Below are positions 8,899-17,920 of a DNA stretch of 64,000 nt, piece after piece; position 1 is the first letter of the stretch; each line of letters starts with the position of its first letter. A program made the position numbers and the translations under genes. The notes beneath the pieces were generated by a model. It saw only the letters and a program-made list of their open reading frames with translations. It searched no databases and had not been told where the DNA came from. The DNA is from Melioribacteraceae bacterium (GTDB lineage: Bacteria; Bacteroidota; Ignavibacteria; Ignavibacteriales; Melioribacteraceae). Location of the stretch: contig CP129490.1 in NCBI GenBank assembly GCA_030584085.1, positions 3,567,511 to 3,631,510 on the forward strand, written 5' to 3'.

Positions 8899-10428
8899 AT
8901 GAGAAAGATTATTGCAAGAGCAGTTATAATGTTTCTAATTGTCGCAACCGGAATTTTTATTGCGCGTTCATTTCGTGTAAACGAAATCCCAAATGGAAAT
9001 GTCAATACATGTGCAAACTGTCATGTTAGCTCGCTTGGCGGAGGCCCAAGAAATGCATTTGGGACCGAGGTTGAAAATAATTTTTTGGACGTGCCGGGGG
9101 CTTCAGGACATGTTTTGTGGGGTTCTCAATTAGCGGCACTGGATTCTGACGGAGATGGTTTTACTAACGGTGAGGAATTACAAGATCCTAACGGGACATG
9201 GACAACAGGAAGTTCTCAACCGGGAAATCCTGAATTTGTTACAAATCCCGGCGATCCTAACGATTTCCCCGTTCCGACAATCATTGTATCTTCACCAAAT
9301 GGCAGCGAAAACTACTCACCCGATCAACAAGTCGAAATTACATGGAAAAGTAACCTTGTAGCTAATGTATCCATTGAGCACTCAAGTGATAATGGTGGCA
9401 GCTGGAATGAGCTCACCCCCTCAACTGAATCCGATGGAAGTTTTAATTGGATAATTCCGAATATCTCTTCCACCCAAAATTTGATTAAAGTAAACGACCT
9501 TGATACAGACGAAAGCGATCAGAGCAATTCTACTTTTACAATATCCCAGCCGGTAAACCCCGAGCTTATGGTTACTTCCCCCAACGGTGGTGAAAATTGG
9601 GAAGCCGGTGCAGAGCAAACTATCACATGGATAAGTGCGGACATATCGTCTGTCTCGATTAGTTTTTCAACGAACAACGGTATTTCTTGGGATCAAATAA
9701 CTTCCTCAACTATTTCAGACGGAAATTATGATTGGACAATTCCAAATAATATTGAGTCCAACGAATGCAAGATAAGAATAAAAGATAATGACAGCGGTGT
9801 AGAAGATGAAAGCAACGAAGTTTTCTCAATCTTTATTCCGCTCAATCCACAAATTACTTTAATCACTCCTAACGGAGGGGAGGAATTAGAAGTTGGAACT
9901 CAATTTGAAATTACTTGGACCAGCACAGACATAACGGATGTATCGATTGAGTTCTCGAGTAATAACGGCGGAGTATGGAGTGAAGTCATTGCATCAACTG
10001 AATCCGATGGAAGTTTTGATTGGACAATACCCAATTTTCTCTCGGATGAATGCCTACTTAGGATAAGTGATTTGAATAGCCAAATCTATGACGAGAATGA
10101 TGCTCCATTCATGATTTATGATCCAACCGGTGTAGACGATGTAGTTGATCTAAAATTTGCTCTAAGCCAGAACTACCCGAATCCTTTTAACCCAACAACA
10201 ACAATCAATTTCGATTTAGCTGAGAAAAGTAATGTTGAACTGAAAATTTACAGCTTAAACGGTGAACTCGTTAAGACGATTCTAGACCAAACAATTAATC
10301 CGGGAAATCATCGGATAACCTGGGATGGTACAAATCAGTTTGGAAATTCCGTTTCATCCGGAGTTTATTTATACCGCTTGACGACAGATAAATTTATAGA
10401 TTCAAAACAAATGATATTAATGAAGTAA
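8899..10428 (+). CDS. T9SS-exported protein with CxxCH/temptin-like head and three Ig-like repeats
   Basis: 509 residues. After a signal segment (about 8-24) comes IPNGNVNTCANCHVSSLGG with GGPRNAFGTEV, which combines a CxxCH motif with the GGGxRNxFG pattern of temptin-like domains. Next is a calcium loop DSDGDGFTNGEE. Three repeats of about 95 residues follow, each built as xSPNGGExxxxxxxxxITW, then SISFSTNNG and DGSFDWTIPN (GPI-anchor/Kre9-like beta-sandwich repeats in bacterial cell-surface proteins). The C-terminal ~80 residues are a T9SS type A sorting domain without the in-frame repeat seen in other genes. It is probably a surface adhesive or haem-binding protein. A strong ribosome site (GGGGAGG) precedes ATG. 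Confidence 0.8.
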   Translation: MRKIIARAVIMFLIVATGIFIARSFRVNEIPNGNVNTCANCHVSSLGGGPRNAFGTEVENNFLDVPGASGHVLWGSQLAALDSDGDGFTNGEELQDPNGTWTTGSSQPGNPEFVTNPGDPNDFPVPTIIVSSPNGSENYSPDQQVEITWKSNLVANVSIEHSSDNGGSWNELTPSTESDGSFNWIIPNISSTQNLIKVNDLDTDESDQSNSTFTISQPVNPELMVTSPNGGENWEAGAEQTITWISADISSVSISFSTNNGISWDQITSSTISDGNYDWTIPNNIESNECKIRIKDNDSGVEDESNEVFSIFIPLNPQITLITPNGGEELEVGTQFEITWTSTDITDVSIEFSSNNGGVWSEVIASTESDGSFDWTIPNFLSDECLLRISDLNSQIYDENDAPFMIYDPTGVDDVVDLKFALSQNYPNPFNPTTTINFDLAEKSNVELKIYSLNGELVKTILDQTINPGNHRITWDGTNQFGNSVSSGVYLYRLTTDKFIDSKQMILMK

Positions 10429-10436
10429 ATGAAGTT

Positions 10437-10462
10437 GCGGGTAATTATATCGGCTTACCCGC
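10437..10462 (+). terminator. Hairpin terminator after the CxxCH T9SS gene
   Basis: GCGGGTAA (10437-10444) and TTACCCGC (10455-10462) pair perfectly around a ten-base loop, directly after the stop codon at 10428. The tail is TATTATAT. Confidence 0.55.
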
Positions 10463-10541
10463 TATTATATAATCAATATTAACTTGTGAGTTTTATTTTC
10501 AATCAATAGTTTCAACCATATTTTAATTTGACGGAGGGAAA

Positions 10542-11051
10542 ATGTTCGTTTATCGCGTGCTGATTTTAATATTACTACTAACGATTGTTCAAACTTTTTC
10601 ACAAGAAAAATCGGGGGAAATACAAATGGAAGAGAAAAAAGGAAAAGTAACCGGTATTGGCGGTATATTCTTTAAATCAGAAAATCCCCAAGAAACAAAG
10701 GAATGGTATTATAAAAATTTAGGATTAGCACCCAACGATTACGGCTCAATGTTTGAGTTCAGAGAATCCGATTCAAAAAAAATTGCATATTTACAATGGA
10801 GTCCGTTTAACAAATCAACAAATTATTTTGAACCTTCCGAAAAAGATTTTATGATAAATTACCGTGTGGTAAATATTGAATATTTAGTTGAGCAACTAAG
10901 AATAAACGGTGTCACTATACTTGATACAATTGCGACATATGAATACGGAAAATTTGTTCACATAATGGATTTAGATGGAAATAAAATTGAACTTTGGGAA
11001 CCGGTAGACGTTACTTTTGAAAATCTTTATGAAGGCAAAACAACAAAATGA
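10542..11051 (+). CDS. Exported VOC (glyoxalase/bleomycin-resistance) family protein
   Basis: 169 residues. Residues 1-21 look like a Sec signal (LILILLLTIVQTFSQ), unusual because VOC proteins are normally cytoplasmic. The fold is visible as GIGGIFFKSENPQETKEWY (first beta-alpha unit), then YRVVNIEYLVEQLRINGVTI and FVHIMDLDGNKIELWEP with the C-terminal metal-ligand glutamate. The histidine in the first strand seems replaced. The ribosome site GGAGGG precedes the ATG. It could be a periplasmic VOC enzyme or a binding protein; the substrate is unknown. Confidence 0.8.
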   Translation: MFVYRVLILILLLTIVQTFSQEKSGEIQMEEKKGKVTGIGGIFFKSENPQETKEWYYKNLGLAPNDYGSMFEFRESDSKKIAYLQWSPFNKSTNYFEPSEKDFMINYRVVNIEYLVEQLRINGVTILDTIATYEYGKFVHIMDLDGNKIELWEPVDVTFENLYEGKTTK

Positions 11052-11072
11052 TTTATATGCTGAAACAAAAAA

Positions 11073-11092
11073 CCCGCAAGGTTAATTGCGGG
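11073..11092 (-). terminator. Rho-independent terminator of the CHRD gene
   Basis: On the minus strand CCCGCAA, six bases, TTGCGGG is followed by TTTTTT. It lies 30 bases past the stop of the CHRD gene and also faces the plus-strand VOC gene, so it may act in both directions. Confidence 0.8.
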
Positions 11093-11122
11093 CAATGAAA
11101 TTATAATATAATAATATAAGTG

Positions 11123-13666
11123 TTATTTAATAAGCTGCATTTTCTTGGTTAATACTTTATTACCTGCAGTTAATGTGTATAAATAAATTCCCGATGAATA
11201 ATTGTCAGCACTAAATGAAACCTCATGATAACCCGCATTTTGTTCACCCTTTAAAACTGTAGCAACCTTCTGACCTAGAATATTATAGATCTCAATAGTA
11301 ACATCGCTTTTCTCCGGTATTGCAAATCCGATTGTGGTTGCTGGGTTAAAAGGGTTCGGATAATTTTGATTTAATACTATCTCTGTCGGAAGTTCTTCAT
11401 CACGACCAAGTTCTTCTACACTTACGATTGTGTTTCCTTCATCTACATAAGTTACTTGTCCTCTCATTTCACCTTCAGAATGAGTGTCCGAAATTATTTT
11501 TAAATATGTTTCACTCTTTAGCAATGCAGACATATCACCGGAAGAAAAACCTTCAATTTCATTTCGCAGCCATACACCAAGTGCAGTATTAAAAGAAAGA
11601 TCCCCTGTTAATGTAAAAGCAAGCGGACCAACTGTTCCTTCAGCACCATAATATAAATCTGCATTAACTATATTCACATTTTCTGCGGAATAATCATAAA
11701 TCATTCCTTTAGAAGTTAGAGTAAAAGAACCTGTTCCATATGCTTCGGTTTCGATGGGACTCACTAGATTGTCACCGTTTGTCTCAACCTTTAATCCCAG
11801 TCCTCCTTTAACTTGCGCTTGTCCTCTTATTTCACCGCTAGGATATTCGGAGGTATGAACGTTCAAATAAACATTGCCTTTCATCATTTCCTCAGCCATA
11901 AAATCAGAAAATGCTTCTATATTTGTTTCACTCCAAACACCAATAGCAGTGTTATTCTCAAAGTCACCGGAGATAGTTTTTACAACGCCGCCGTCAACAC
12001 CAATTTCGGCATTATGAAAATGTGCAGCTGATATTTCTAACCCGTTTACGGTAACGAAATAAACTGCGTTATCACCAACAATTTTAATTGATGCGGTACC
12101 GCTTGCCGACGATGAAACTTCGGATGTTGATTGTTCGGGAAATAGTTCTGCATTAAGACTTACATCTGCATTAGCTTTAACATATCCTTTTGTTTCACCC
12201 TCTCTTACGGTTTCTTCTTCGAGTTCAATCCACACTTCACCTTTTAACATCGCCTCTAGCTCGGCTTGTGTAAAAGCATTAAGAATAGAAGAGTTTGACC
12301 AAACGCCGACAAAGGTATTTGTTTTTACTTTTGCATCCGTATCAAAAACAGCAATTACTTCGCCGTTGCCTGTTCCATCATCTTTCATAAGATTTATAGC
12401 CGTAGTTTTAGAACCTTCTACGGTTACACGATAATTTAAACCATCGTTTGTAAGCATGAATGAACCGACACCAACAAGTTCGGTTGAATTGTTTACATTA
12501 TTTTCAATATCTATATTAAATGATGCTTCGGAATTAAATTCTATTTGTCCTCTTAATTCCCCTTCGGTGTGGGTATCTGAATTTACTTGAACGTAAACAT
12601 TACCTTCAATAATCTTCGCCATTATTTCTGCAGTTAAAGGAGTTGTGTTGTCGGAAGTTGTCCAGACTCCAACGAAAGAATTTCCTTCAACTGAAAGTGA
12701 AACATCTTTCAACATATTGCCGTTTATACCGGCTTCTCCTTCAAAGAAAGCAACCGAAGTTATTTCGGCACTATCAACAACGCCTTTGTAAACTAATCCG
12801 GCAGAAGTTAAAGTTAGGGTTGCTGTACCTGAAGCTTCGGTTTCAACAGAAGGTTCGACGTTTTCACCGGAGAGTTCAGCACTTAAGTTTATTCCACCGT
12901 CAAGTTCAACTTGTCCGCTCATAGGTTCATTGTCTGTGTTAACGACAACGTAAACGTTTCCCTTCAACATTGCTTCAACTACTGCTTCTGTAAGAGGCTC
13001 CGAATCATTTTTACTCCAAACACCTACAGCAGTATTGTTTTCTATCTGAAATGTCCCAACAAGTTGTCCGTTTGTGTTTTGTGAACCGATGTAAAATTCA
13101 ACATTGGTCGCATTAGAACCAGAGGTTGTGATGCTATATTTTAAGCCCTCCGATGTTAAATTAAAGGTCCCGGTTCCTTCAATATCTGTTTCTGTCGAGC
13201 CTTTAAATAAAGCGGTAAAACTTGTAGAGGAAGCGTTTTCTATCTGTCCTCTAATTTCACCATCCGGGTATTCATTGGAATGTATATTTACATAAAGCTC
13301 ACCTTTTAATAAGGCTTTCAGCATTGTTTCGTTAAATGCTTCGGTATCATTTGAAGTCCATATTCCCGATGCGGTATTTCCTTGAAAACTAGTGGTTAAA
13401 TTTTTGACGACAGTTCCTTCAACACCAATTTTACCTAAATGAATATGGGCTGCAGTCATGGACATATTGTTTATTGTAATAAGATACTCTAAGCCAGCAG
13501 CTGTTAAATTGAATACCGCGGTTCCACCTGCCTCTGTTGTTACTGCCGGCACTTCTTGCTCTCCGGTTAGTTTAGCTTCAAATTTTGATTGAGCAAACAA
13601 GCTCAACCCAGCAAAAAGCAACACGAATAAGGTAAGTTGTATATTTATAAGTTTTGTAGTTTTCAT
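11123..13666 (-). CDS. T9SS-exported protein with six CHRD repeats
   Basis: 847 residues from ATG 13666, chosen because AAAGGAGATGTCGTT precedes it; the frame is open 21 codons further up. Residues 1-25 are a signal peptide. Six CHRD domains of about 120 residues follow, each ending in a variant of MLKGExYVNIHSxExPxGEIRGQ. Repeats 1 and 5 keep the AHIH/AHFH histidines while the others have lost them. A T9SS type A sorting domain closes the protein (LNQNYPNPFNPATTIGF ... KKMQLIK). CHRD domains occur in secreted bacterial surface proteins of unknown activity. A CRP-like site lies about 200 bases upstream. Confidence 0.88.
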   Translation of the reverse strand: MKTTKLINIQLTLFVLLFAGLSLFAQSKFEAKLTGEQEVPAVTTEAGGTAVFNLTAAGLEYLITINNMSMTAAHIHLGKIGVEGTVVKNLTTSFQGNTASGIWTSNDTEAFNETMLKALLKGELYVNIHSNEYPDGEIRGQIENASSTSFTALFKGSTETDIEGTGTFNLTSEGLKYSITTSGSNATNVEFYIGSQNTNGQLVGTFQIENNTAVGVWSKNDSEPLTEAVVEAMLKGNVYVVVNTDNEPMSGQVELDGGINLSAELSGENVEPSVETEASGTATLTLTSAGLVYKGVVDSAEITSVAFFEGEAGINGNMLKDVSLSVEGNSFVGVWTTSDNTTPLTAEIMAKIIEGNVYVQVNSDTHTEGELRGQIEFNSEASFNIDIENNVNNSTELVGVGSFMLTNDGLNYRVTVEGSKTTAINLMKDDGTGNGEVIAVFDTDAKVKTNTFVGVWSNSSILNAFTQAELEAMLKGEVWIELEEETVREGETKGYVKANADVSLNAELFPEQSTSEVSSSASGTASIKIVGDNAVYFVTVNGLEISAAHFHNAEIGVDGGVVKTISGDFENNTAIGVWSETNIEAFSDFMAEEMMKGNVYLNVHTSEYPSGEIRGQAQVKGGLGLKVETNGDNLVSPIETEAYGTGSFTLTSKGMIYDYSAENVNIVNADLYYGAEGTVGPLAFTLTGDLSFNTALGVWLRNEIEGFSSGDMSALLKSETYLKIISDTHSEGEMRGQVTYVDEGNTIVSVEELGRDEELPTEIVLNQNYPNPFNPATTIGFAIPEKSDVTIEIYNILGQKVATVLKGEQNAGYHEVSFSADNYSSGIYLYTLTAGNKVLTKKMQLIK

Positions 13667-14051
13667 AACGACATCTCCTTTCTCTAGTTGACTGAGAATT
13701 TTTTGGTTTTTGATTTTGTCCATTGGCAAATTAAATTCGTATGCAATAGTTGAGTAGAGTAAAATTTATGTTTAGAATGTGGTGGTTTTTGTGACAAGCG
13801 TGTGGTTGTAATTACTAATTTGCCCGATATTGGATTTAATCGTAGATTTTGTTAAAACATATTTGTGAAATATATCACATACAAATTTAATTCAATGTGG
13901 ATTTGACCACTGTATAAAACAGTTTATTGCATTGCCGGCTAAAGTTTTCTGTTTACACGGATATGCAATTTGATTTAAATAATCATAAAAATAGATTCAG
14001 CATTAACTCTATATAAGTTGTAAAAATATTCTAAATTTACTTGAAGAAACT
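13667..14051. promoter_or_regulatory. Divergent intergenic region with CRP/FNR-like site
   Basis: 385 bases between the CHRD gene (minus) and the SGNH hydrolase gene (plus). It holds TGTGA-AATATA-TCACA at 13864-13879, a perfect match to the CRP-family half-site pattern TGTGA-N6-TCACA. It is about 200 bases from the CHRD start and about 175 from the other start. The rest is AT-rich with no ORF or strong hairpin that I can see. Confidence 0.5.
13864..13879 (+). promoter_or_regulatory. CRP/FNR-family binding site candidate
   Basis: TGTGAAATATATCACA has both half-sites intact with the standard six-base spacer. No CRP-family gene is in the window, so the regulator must be elsewhere. Distances to both starts are long but acceptable for an activator. 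Confidence 0.5.
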
Positions 14052-14732
14052 ATGAAGATATTCTTGTTTGTAACTATAATGTTGTCATGTATTTTTCAAC
14101 AATCAGAAACCGCCGGAGACGAAACTATTAATTACCTCGCTCTTGGAGATTCATACACAATCGGTGAAAGTGTTTTAGAATCAGATAGATTTCCGGTTCA
14201 ACTTACAAATGAATTAAACAAACTTACTTATAATGTTGGACCTCCATTGATAATTGCAAAAACCGGATGGACAACCGATGAACTTTCCGCCGCTCTCGAT
14301 GAAAAAGAAACCATAGGGAAATTTGATTTTGTTACTCTTCTTATTGGTGTTAATAATCAATACCGTGGAAGAGATGCCGAGGAGTTTAGAAAAGAATTCA
14401 TTCAATTACTAAATCGTGCAGCCGGTTATACACATTCAATCAAAAATGTTATTATTGTTTCAATTCCCGATTGGGGTGTTACTCCTTTTGCCGTTGATAA
14501 AGGAAGAGATTCGCAGAAAGTCGGAGAAGAAATTGATATTTACAACTCCATTAAAAAACAAGAAGCGGAAGACGCCGGTGCGCATTACGTTTACATAACT
14601 GATATTTCAAAAGAAGCAAAGGATGACGAATCACTTTTAGCCCACGATAAACTTCATCCCTCCGGCAAAATGTATTCACTTTGGGTAGAAAGAATTCTTC
14701 CCATCGCAAAACAAATATTGGATATAAAATAA
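14052..14732 (+). CDS. SGNH/GDSL-family lipase/esterase
   Basis: 226 residues. The signal segment at 1-20 (FVTIMLSCIFQQSET) might be a signal peptide or lipoprotein signal with cysteine at 14. Block I LALGDSYTIGES carries the nucleophile serine, block III LIGVNNQYRG the asparagine, and block V HDKLHPSGKMY the catalytic Asp/His pair. SGNH enzymes hydrolyse esters or deacetylate polysaccharides. The kynureninase start codon lies two bases after its stop, so the pair is translated from one message. The reason for that pairing is not obvious. Confidence 0.88.
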   Translation: MKIFLFVTIMLSCIFQQSETAGDETINYLALGDSYTIGESVLESDRFPVQLTNELNKLTYNVGPPLIIAKTGWTTDELSAALDEKETIGKFDFVTLLIGVNNQYRGRDAEEFRKEFIQLLNRAAGYTHSIKNVIIVSIPDWGVTPFAVDKGRDSQKVGEEIDIYNSIKKQEAEDAGAHYVYITDISKEAKDDESLLAHDKLHPSGKMYSLWVERILPIAKQILDIK

Positions 14733-14734
14733 TT

Positions 14735-16006
14735 ATGAAATTTGATTCAACCGATTTATCAATCGCCAAGCAATATGACGAACAAGATTCGTTAAAAGTT
14801 TTTCGTAATAAATTTATTAGCAATAAAAACGAAATTTATTTAAATGGGAACTCGCTGGGATTACTTCCTTTTTCATCAAAAGAAAAACTTAATGAAGTAA
14901 TAAATTTAGAATGGGGTGATAGAGCTGTCAGAAGTTGGGGTGAAAGATGGATGAATCTTCCATTTTTAATCGGGAATAAGATTGCTTCTATTATTGGCGC
15001 TAACGAAAATGAAGTATTAGTGGCGGATTCAACCTCAATAAATCTATACAAACTTGCTTATGCCACACTAAAATTGCAAAACAATCGTATGAAAATTGTA
15101 AGTGATGAATTTAACTTTCCCTCCGATTTGTATGTTCTACAAAGTGTAATAAAACAATTTGATGGCAGCCACAGTCTTCATCTTGTAAAGAGCAATGATC
15201 AAGTAACGATTGACCTCGAAGAAATAAAAAAAGCAATCGATGAAAATACCGCACTTGTAACTCTTTCACATGTTTGTTTTAGGACGAGTTATCTTTACGA
15301 CATGAAAGAGATTACAAGATACGCGCATCAAAAAGGTGCGCTTGTTTTATGGGACTTAAGTCACTCCGCCGGAGTTGTTGATGTAAATCTCAGCGATACC
15401 GAAGTTGATTTAGCAATCGGCTGCACATATAAATACATAAACGGAGGACCCGGTTCCCCCGCTTACCTCTTTATTAAAAGGGAATTACAAGAAAAATTAG
15501 AATCGCCGATCTGGGGATGGCTTGGTGATAAAAATCCTTTTGAGTTTTCGCTCAATTTCAGACCGGCGGAAGGAATAAGAAAATTTCAAATCGGTACTCC
15601 GCCAATTTTATCATTATCCGCAATCGAACCGGGATTAGATTTGATCATTGATGCCGGTATTGAAAACATCAGAGAAAAAAGTGTTCTTCAAACTGATTAT
15701 ATGATTTATCTAATTGAAGAAAAATTAGTCCCGCTTGGATTTGAATTACTAACAGTAAAAGACTCTGCTAAACGCGGATCACACATTGCTATCTCGCATA
15801 AAGATGCATATTCAATATCGCTTGCATTAAGAAACAATAAAAGCGGCAAATCAATAATTCTGGATTATCGTCCGGGAATCTTACGCTTAAGTGTTAATCC
15901 GCTTTATAATACATTTGAAGAGATTTGGGAAGCTATTGATATAATTACGACTATTGTTAAAAATGAAGGTTATGAGTTGCAAAGTTCTATAAACGAAGTA
16001 ACATAA
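14735..16006 (+). CDS. kynU: Kynureninase
   Basis: 423 residues, the normal kynureninase length. The start is the ATG two bases after the SGNH stop; the longer open frame begins inside that gene. Key regions: EIYLNGNSLGLLPFSSKE near the N-terminus, WGERWMNLPF, LVLWDLSHSAGVVDVNLSD (PLP-binding aspartate), IGCTYKYINGGPGSPAYLF (the lysine that binds PLP) and RPAEGIRKFQIGTPPIL. The enzyme splits kynurenine into anthranilate and alanine, or 3-hydroxykynurenine into 3-hydroxyanthranilate. No other kynurenine gene (kynA, kynB) is nearby, so tryptophan dioxygenase and formamidase must be elsewhere. Confidence 0.95.
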   Translation: MKFDSTDLSIAKQYDEQDSLKVFRNKFISNKNEIYLNGNSLGLLPFSSKEKLNEVINLEWGDRAVRSWGERWMNLPFLIGNKIASIIGANENEVLVADSTSINLYKLAYATLKLQNNRMKIVSDEFNFPSDLYVLQSVIKQFDGSHSLHLVKSNDQVTIDLEEIKKAIDENTALVTLSHVCFRTSYLYDMKEITRYAHQKGALVLWDLSHSAGVVDVNLSDTEVDLAIGCTYKYINGGPGSPAYLFIKRELQEKLESPIWGWLGDKNPFEFSLNFRPAEGIRKFQIGTPPILSLSAIEPGLDLIIDAGIENIREKSVLQTDYMIYLIEEKLVPLGFELLTVKDSAKRGSHIAISHKDAYSISLALRNNKSGKSIILDYRPGILRLSVNPLYNTFEEIWEAIDIITTIVKNEGYELQSSINEVT

Positions 16007-16086
16007 AAATCCCCGGGATTTTCCATTTAAGATTAGCAATGCAACAAATAAGCTAGCCAAAAATAATTGATAAATCCCGGGGATTT
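16007..16086. terminator. Paired palindromes between convergent genes
   Basis: AAATCCCCGGGATTT (16007-16021) directly follows the kynU stop, and its exact reverse complement AAATCCCGGGGATTT (16072-16086) lies seven bases before the end of the peptidase gene. Each arm is also nearly self-palindromic. They can pair with each other over a 50-base loop, and probably act as a two-way terminator. Confidence 0.5.
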
Positions 16087-16092
16087 ACTGCA

Positions 16093-17751
16093 TCAAGGTT
16101 TTATCGGCTCATTCGAATGAGCAAATTCCCAAATAATATTATAGCCGAGTTTAATGATCTTTGTCATCTTTTCAATGTTAGCTAAGTTAGAATGATCTCC
16201 CGGTCTGTGATACTCAGGAGGAAAGCCCGCCATCACATAAAAAATTGGAATGTCTTTTGACGAAAACGATGAATGATCAGATCCGCCTCGTGGTTGTTTA
16301 GAGCCATTGAATCGAATATCAAATCCAAGGTCCAACTCTTCGTTTATTTTCTCTGTCAATAATTTGAAAGGAGCGGTGGTGTCTATTTCGGTGTAAGTCA
16401 TTCTAATTTTCACTCCGAGTGAATCATCGTCATCATCTCTTGAGATCATATCGTAATTTAAGTTCAATACAAGTTTTTTATCTTCGGTAAAATTATCGAC
16501 AAAATATTTTGATCCGAGTAAACCTTTTTCTTCTCCCGTCCATCCGGCAAAAATTATTGTACGTTTTGGTTTAATTCCCGATTCTGCAAATGCTTTTGCA
16601 AGGGTCAACATACCAACAGTTCCCGAAGCGTTATCGTCTGAGCCATTCCAAATATATCCCATATTTGTTCCGACATGATCATAGTGTGCCCCGATTACAA
16701 CAACTTCATTCGGATTTTCACCTTCAATCATACCTAGAACGTTTCTCGCTTTTACTATGTTTGAATTGACCGAAGTCTTAAGATAAATCGATGTTGAATT
16801 TAATTTTTTTGAATCCGGTTTTAATGATTTGGCAACAGTACTTTCGAAAGTATTAAAATCAATCTTACTTTCTTTGATTATTTCATTTGCTAAACGAGGT
16901 GATATTGTAACAGTTGTTAATGAAGATGAAATTGAATCACCGGGAATAGTCATTCGTTTTCGAATACCGGATGAAATTCTTTCTGTTCCTTCATAGTATT
17001 CGTTATCATATCTAAAAGGAAAATTATCTGCCCAAGAAATTGCATCGTCTTTATTCATGTTGACTTCAAGCACGGCAATTGCTCCAGCTTCGGCGGCGTG
17101 AGTATTTTTATTGCGTGCAATTTGCCATTCTCCCCATCTGCCCTTTGGTTTGAATTTTTTATATCCCTCGGAAGTTGAGTCATTATGTCCGGGATAACCT
17201 GCTAATCGTAGAATAATTTTATTCTTTATATCAATACCTTTAAAATCATTATAACCATGTTCGTCGTTTTTATAACCATAGCCGACAAACACAACCGGCG
17301 ATTCGATTTCAATACCAACAGTAGAGGTTCGAACATCAAAATCAGTTTTGTAATTAAAATTTATTTTTCGCTTTCCTTCTTTTTCATTAATAATAATGGC
17401 GAGCTGCTGATCTTCACCCGAATCATATTCAAGCAGACTAAAATTTTGATAGTAAGTTTGATTTTCTTTTGGATTAGCTCCCGCCATCATTTCTCTTCTA
17501 CTAGGCATAATAGTTTCAGTATCACCTGCGGGCTGCAAACCATAAATTTTGAACATGCTTACTAAATAATCCGCAGCTAAATAACTTCCGCGTGTTCCGG
17601 TTTCTCTTCCTTCCATCCAATCGCTGGCAAGAAAATCCAATTGCGCTTTAACTATTTCTTCAGTGATAGAATTTAATCCGTCTTCTTTGGATTGTCCGAA
17701 CAACGACAATGAGATTGTAAATAAGACAATGACAAGTACGAGGCGTTGCAT
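16093..17751 (-). CDS. Secreted M28-family zinc peptidase
   Basis: 552 residues with a signal peptide (LVLVIVLFTISLSLFGQS). The catalytic domain shows M28 zinc ligands in order: IGAHYDHVG, GSDDNASGT, WTGEEKGLLGS (catalytic glutamate pair), NLNYDMISR and GGSDHSSFS. A PA-type inserted region lies about 140-330. Such enzymes are periplasmic or secreted aminopeptidases. It has no T9SS tail and no membrane anchor. Start is the first ATG after the intergenic region shared with the small barrel gene. A separate T9SS-type M28 peptidase lies at 32180. Confidence 0.92.
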   Translation of the reverse strand: MQRLVLVIVLFTISLSLFGQSKEDGLNSITEEIVKAQLDFLASDWMEGRETGTRGSYLAADYLVSMFKIYGLQPAGDTETIMPSRREMMAGANPKENQTYYQNFSLLEYDSGEDQQLAIIINEKEGKRKINFNYKTDFDVRTSTVGIEIESPVVFVGYGYKNDEHGYNDFKGIDIKNKIILRLAGYPGHNDSTSEGYKKFKPKGRWGEWQIARNKNTHAAEAGAIAVLEVNMNKDDAISWADNFPFRYDNEYYEGTERISSGIRKRMTIPGDSISSSLTTVTISPRLANEIIKESKIDFNTFESTVAKSLKPDSKKLNSTSIYLKTSVNSNIVKARNVLGMIEGENPNEVVVIGAHYDHVGTNMGYIWNGSDDNASGTVGMLTLAKAFAESGIKPKRTIIFAGWTGEEKGLLGSKYFVDNFTEDKKLVLNLNYDMISRDDDDDSLGVKIRMTYTEIDTTAPFKLLTEKINEELDLGFDIRFNGSKQPRGGSDHSSFSSKDIPIFYVMAGFPPEYHRPGDHSNLANIEKMTKIIKLGYNIIWEFAHSNEPIKP

Positions 17752-17920
17752 TATGTTTTCCTAACTTAATGTTTGATTTGGAAAAATTAATAAAATTGTT
17801 TAATTAATCATATTGAGGAATTAACAAAGAATATTACTTAATGTGATTTGAGTTATATTTTGTTGTTACGTAAAATTATATTTTTGTATTGTTAATCATT
17901 CAAATAATATAGAGGACAGC

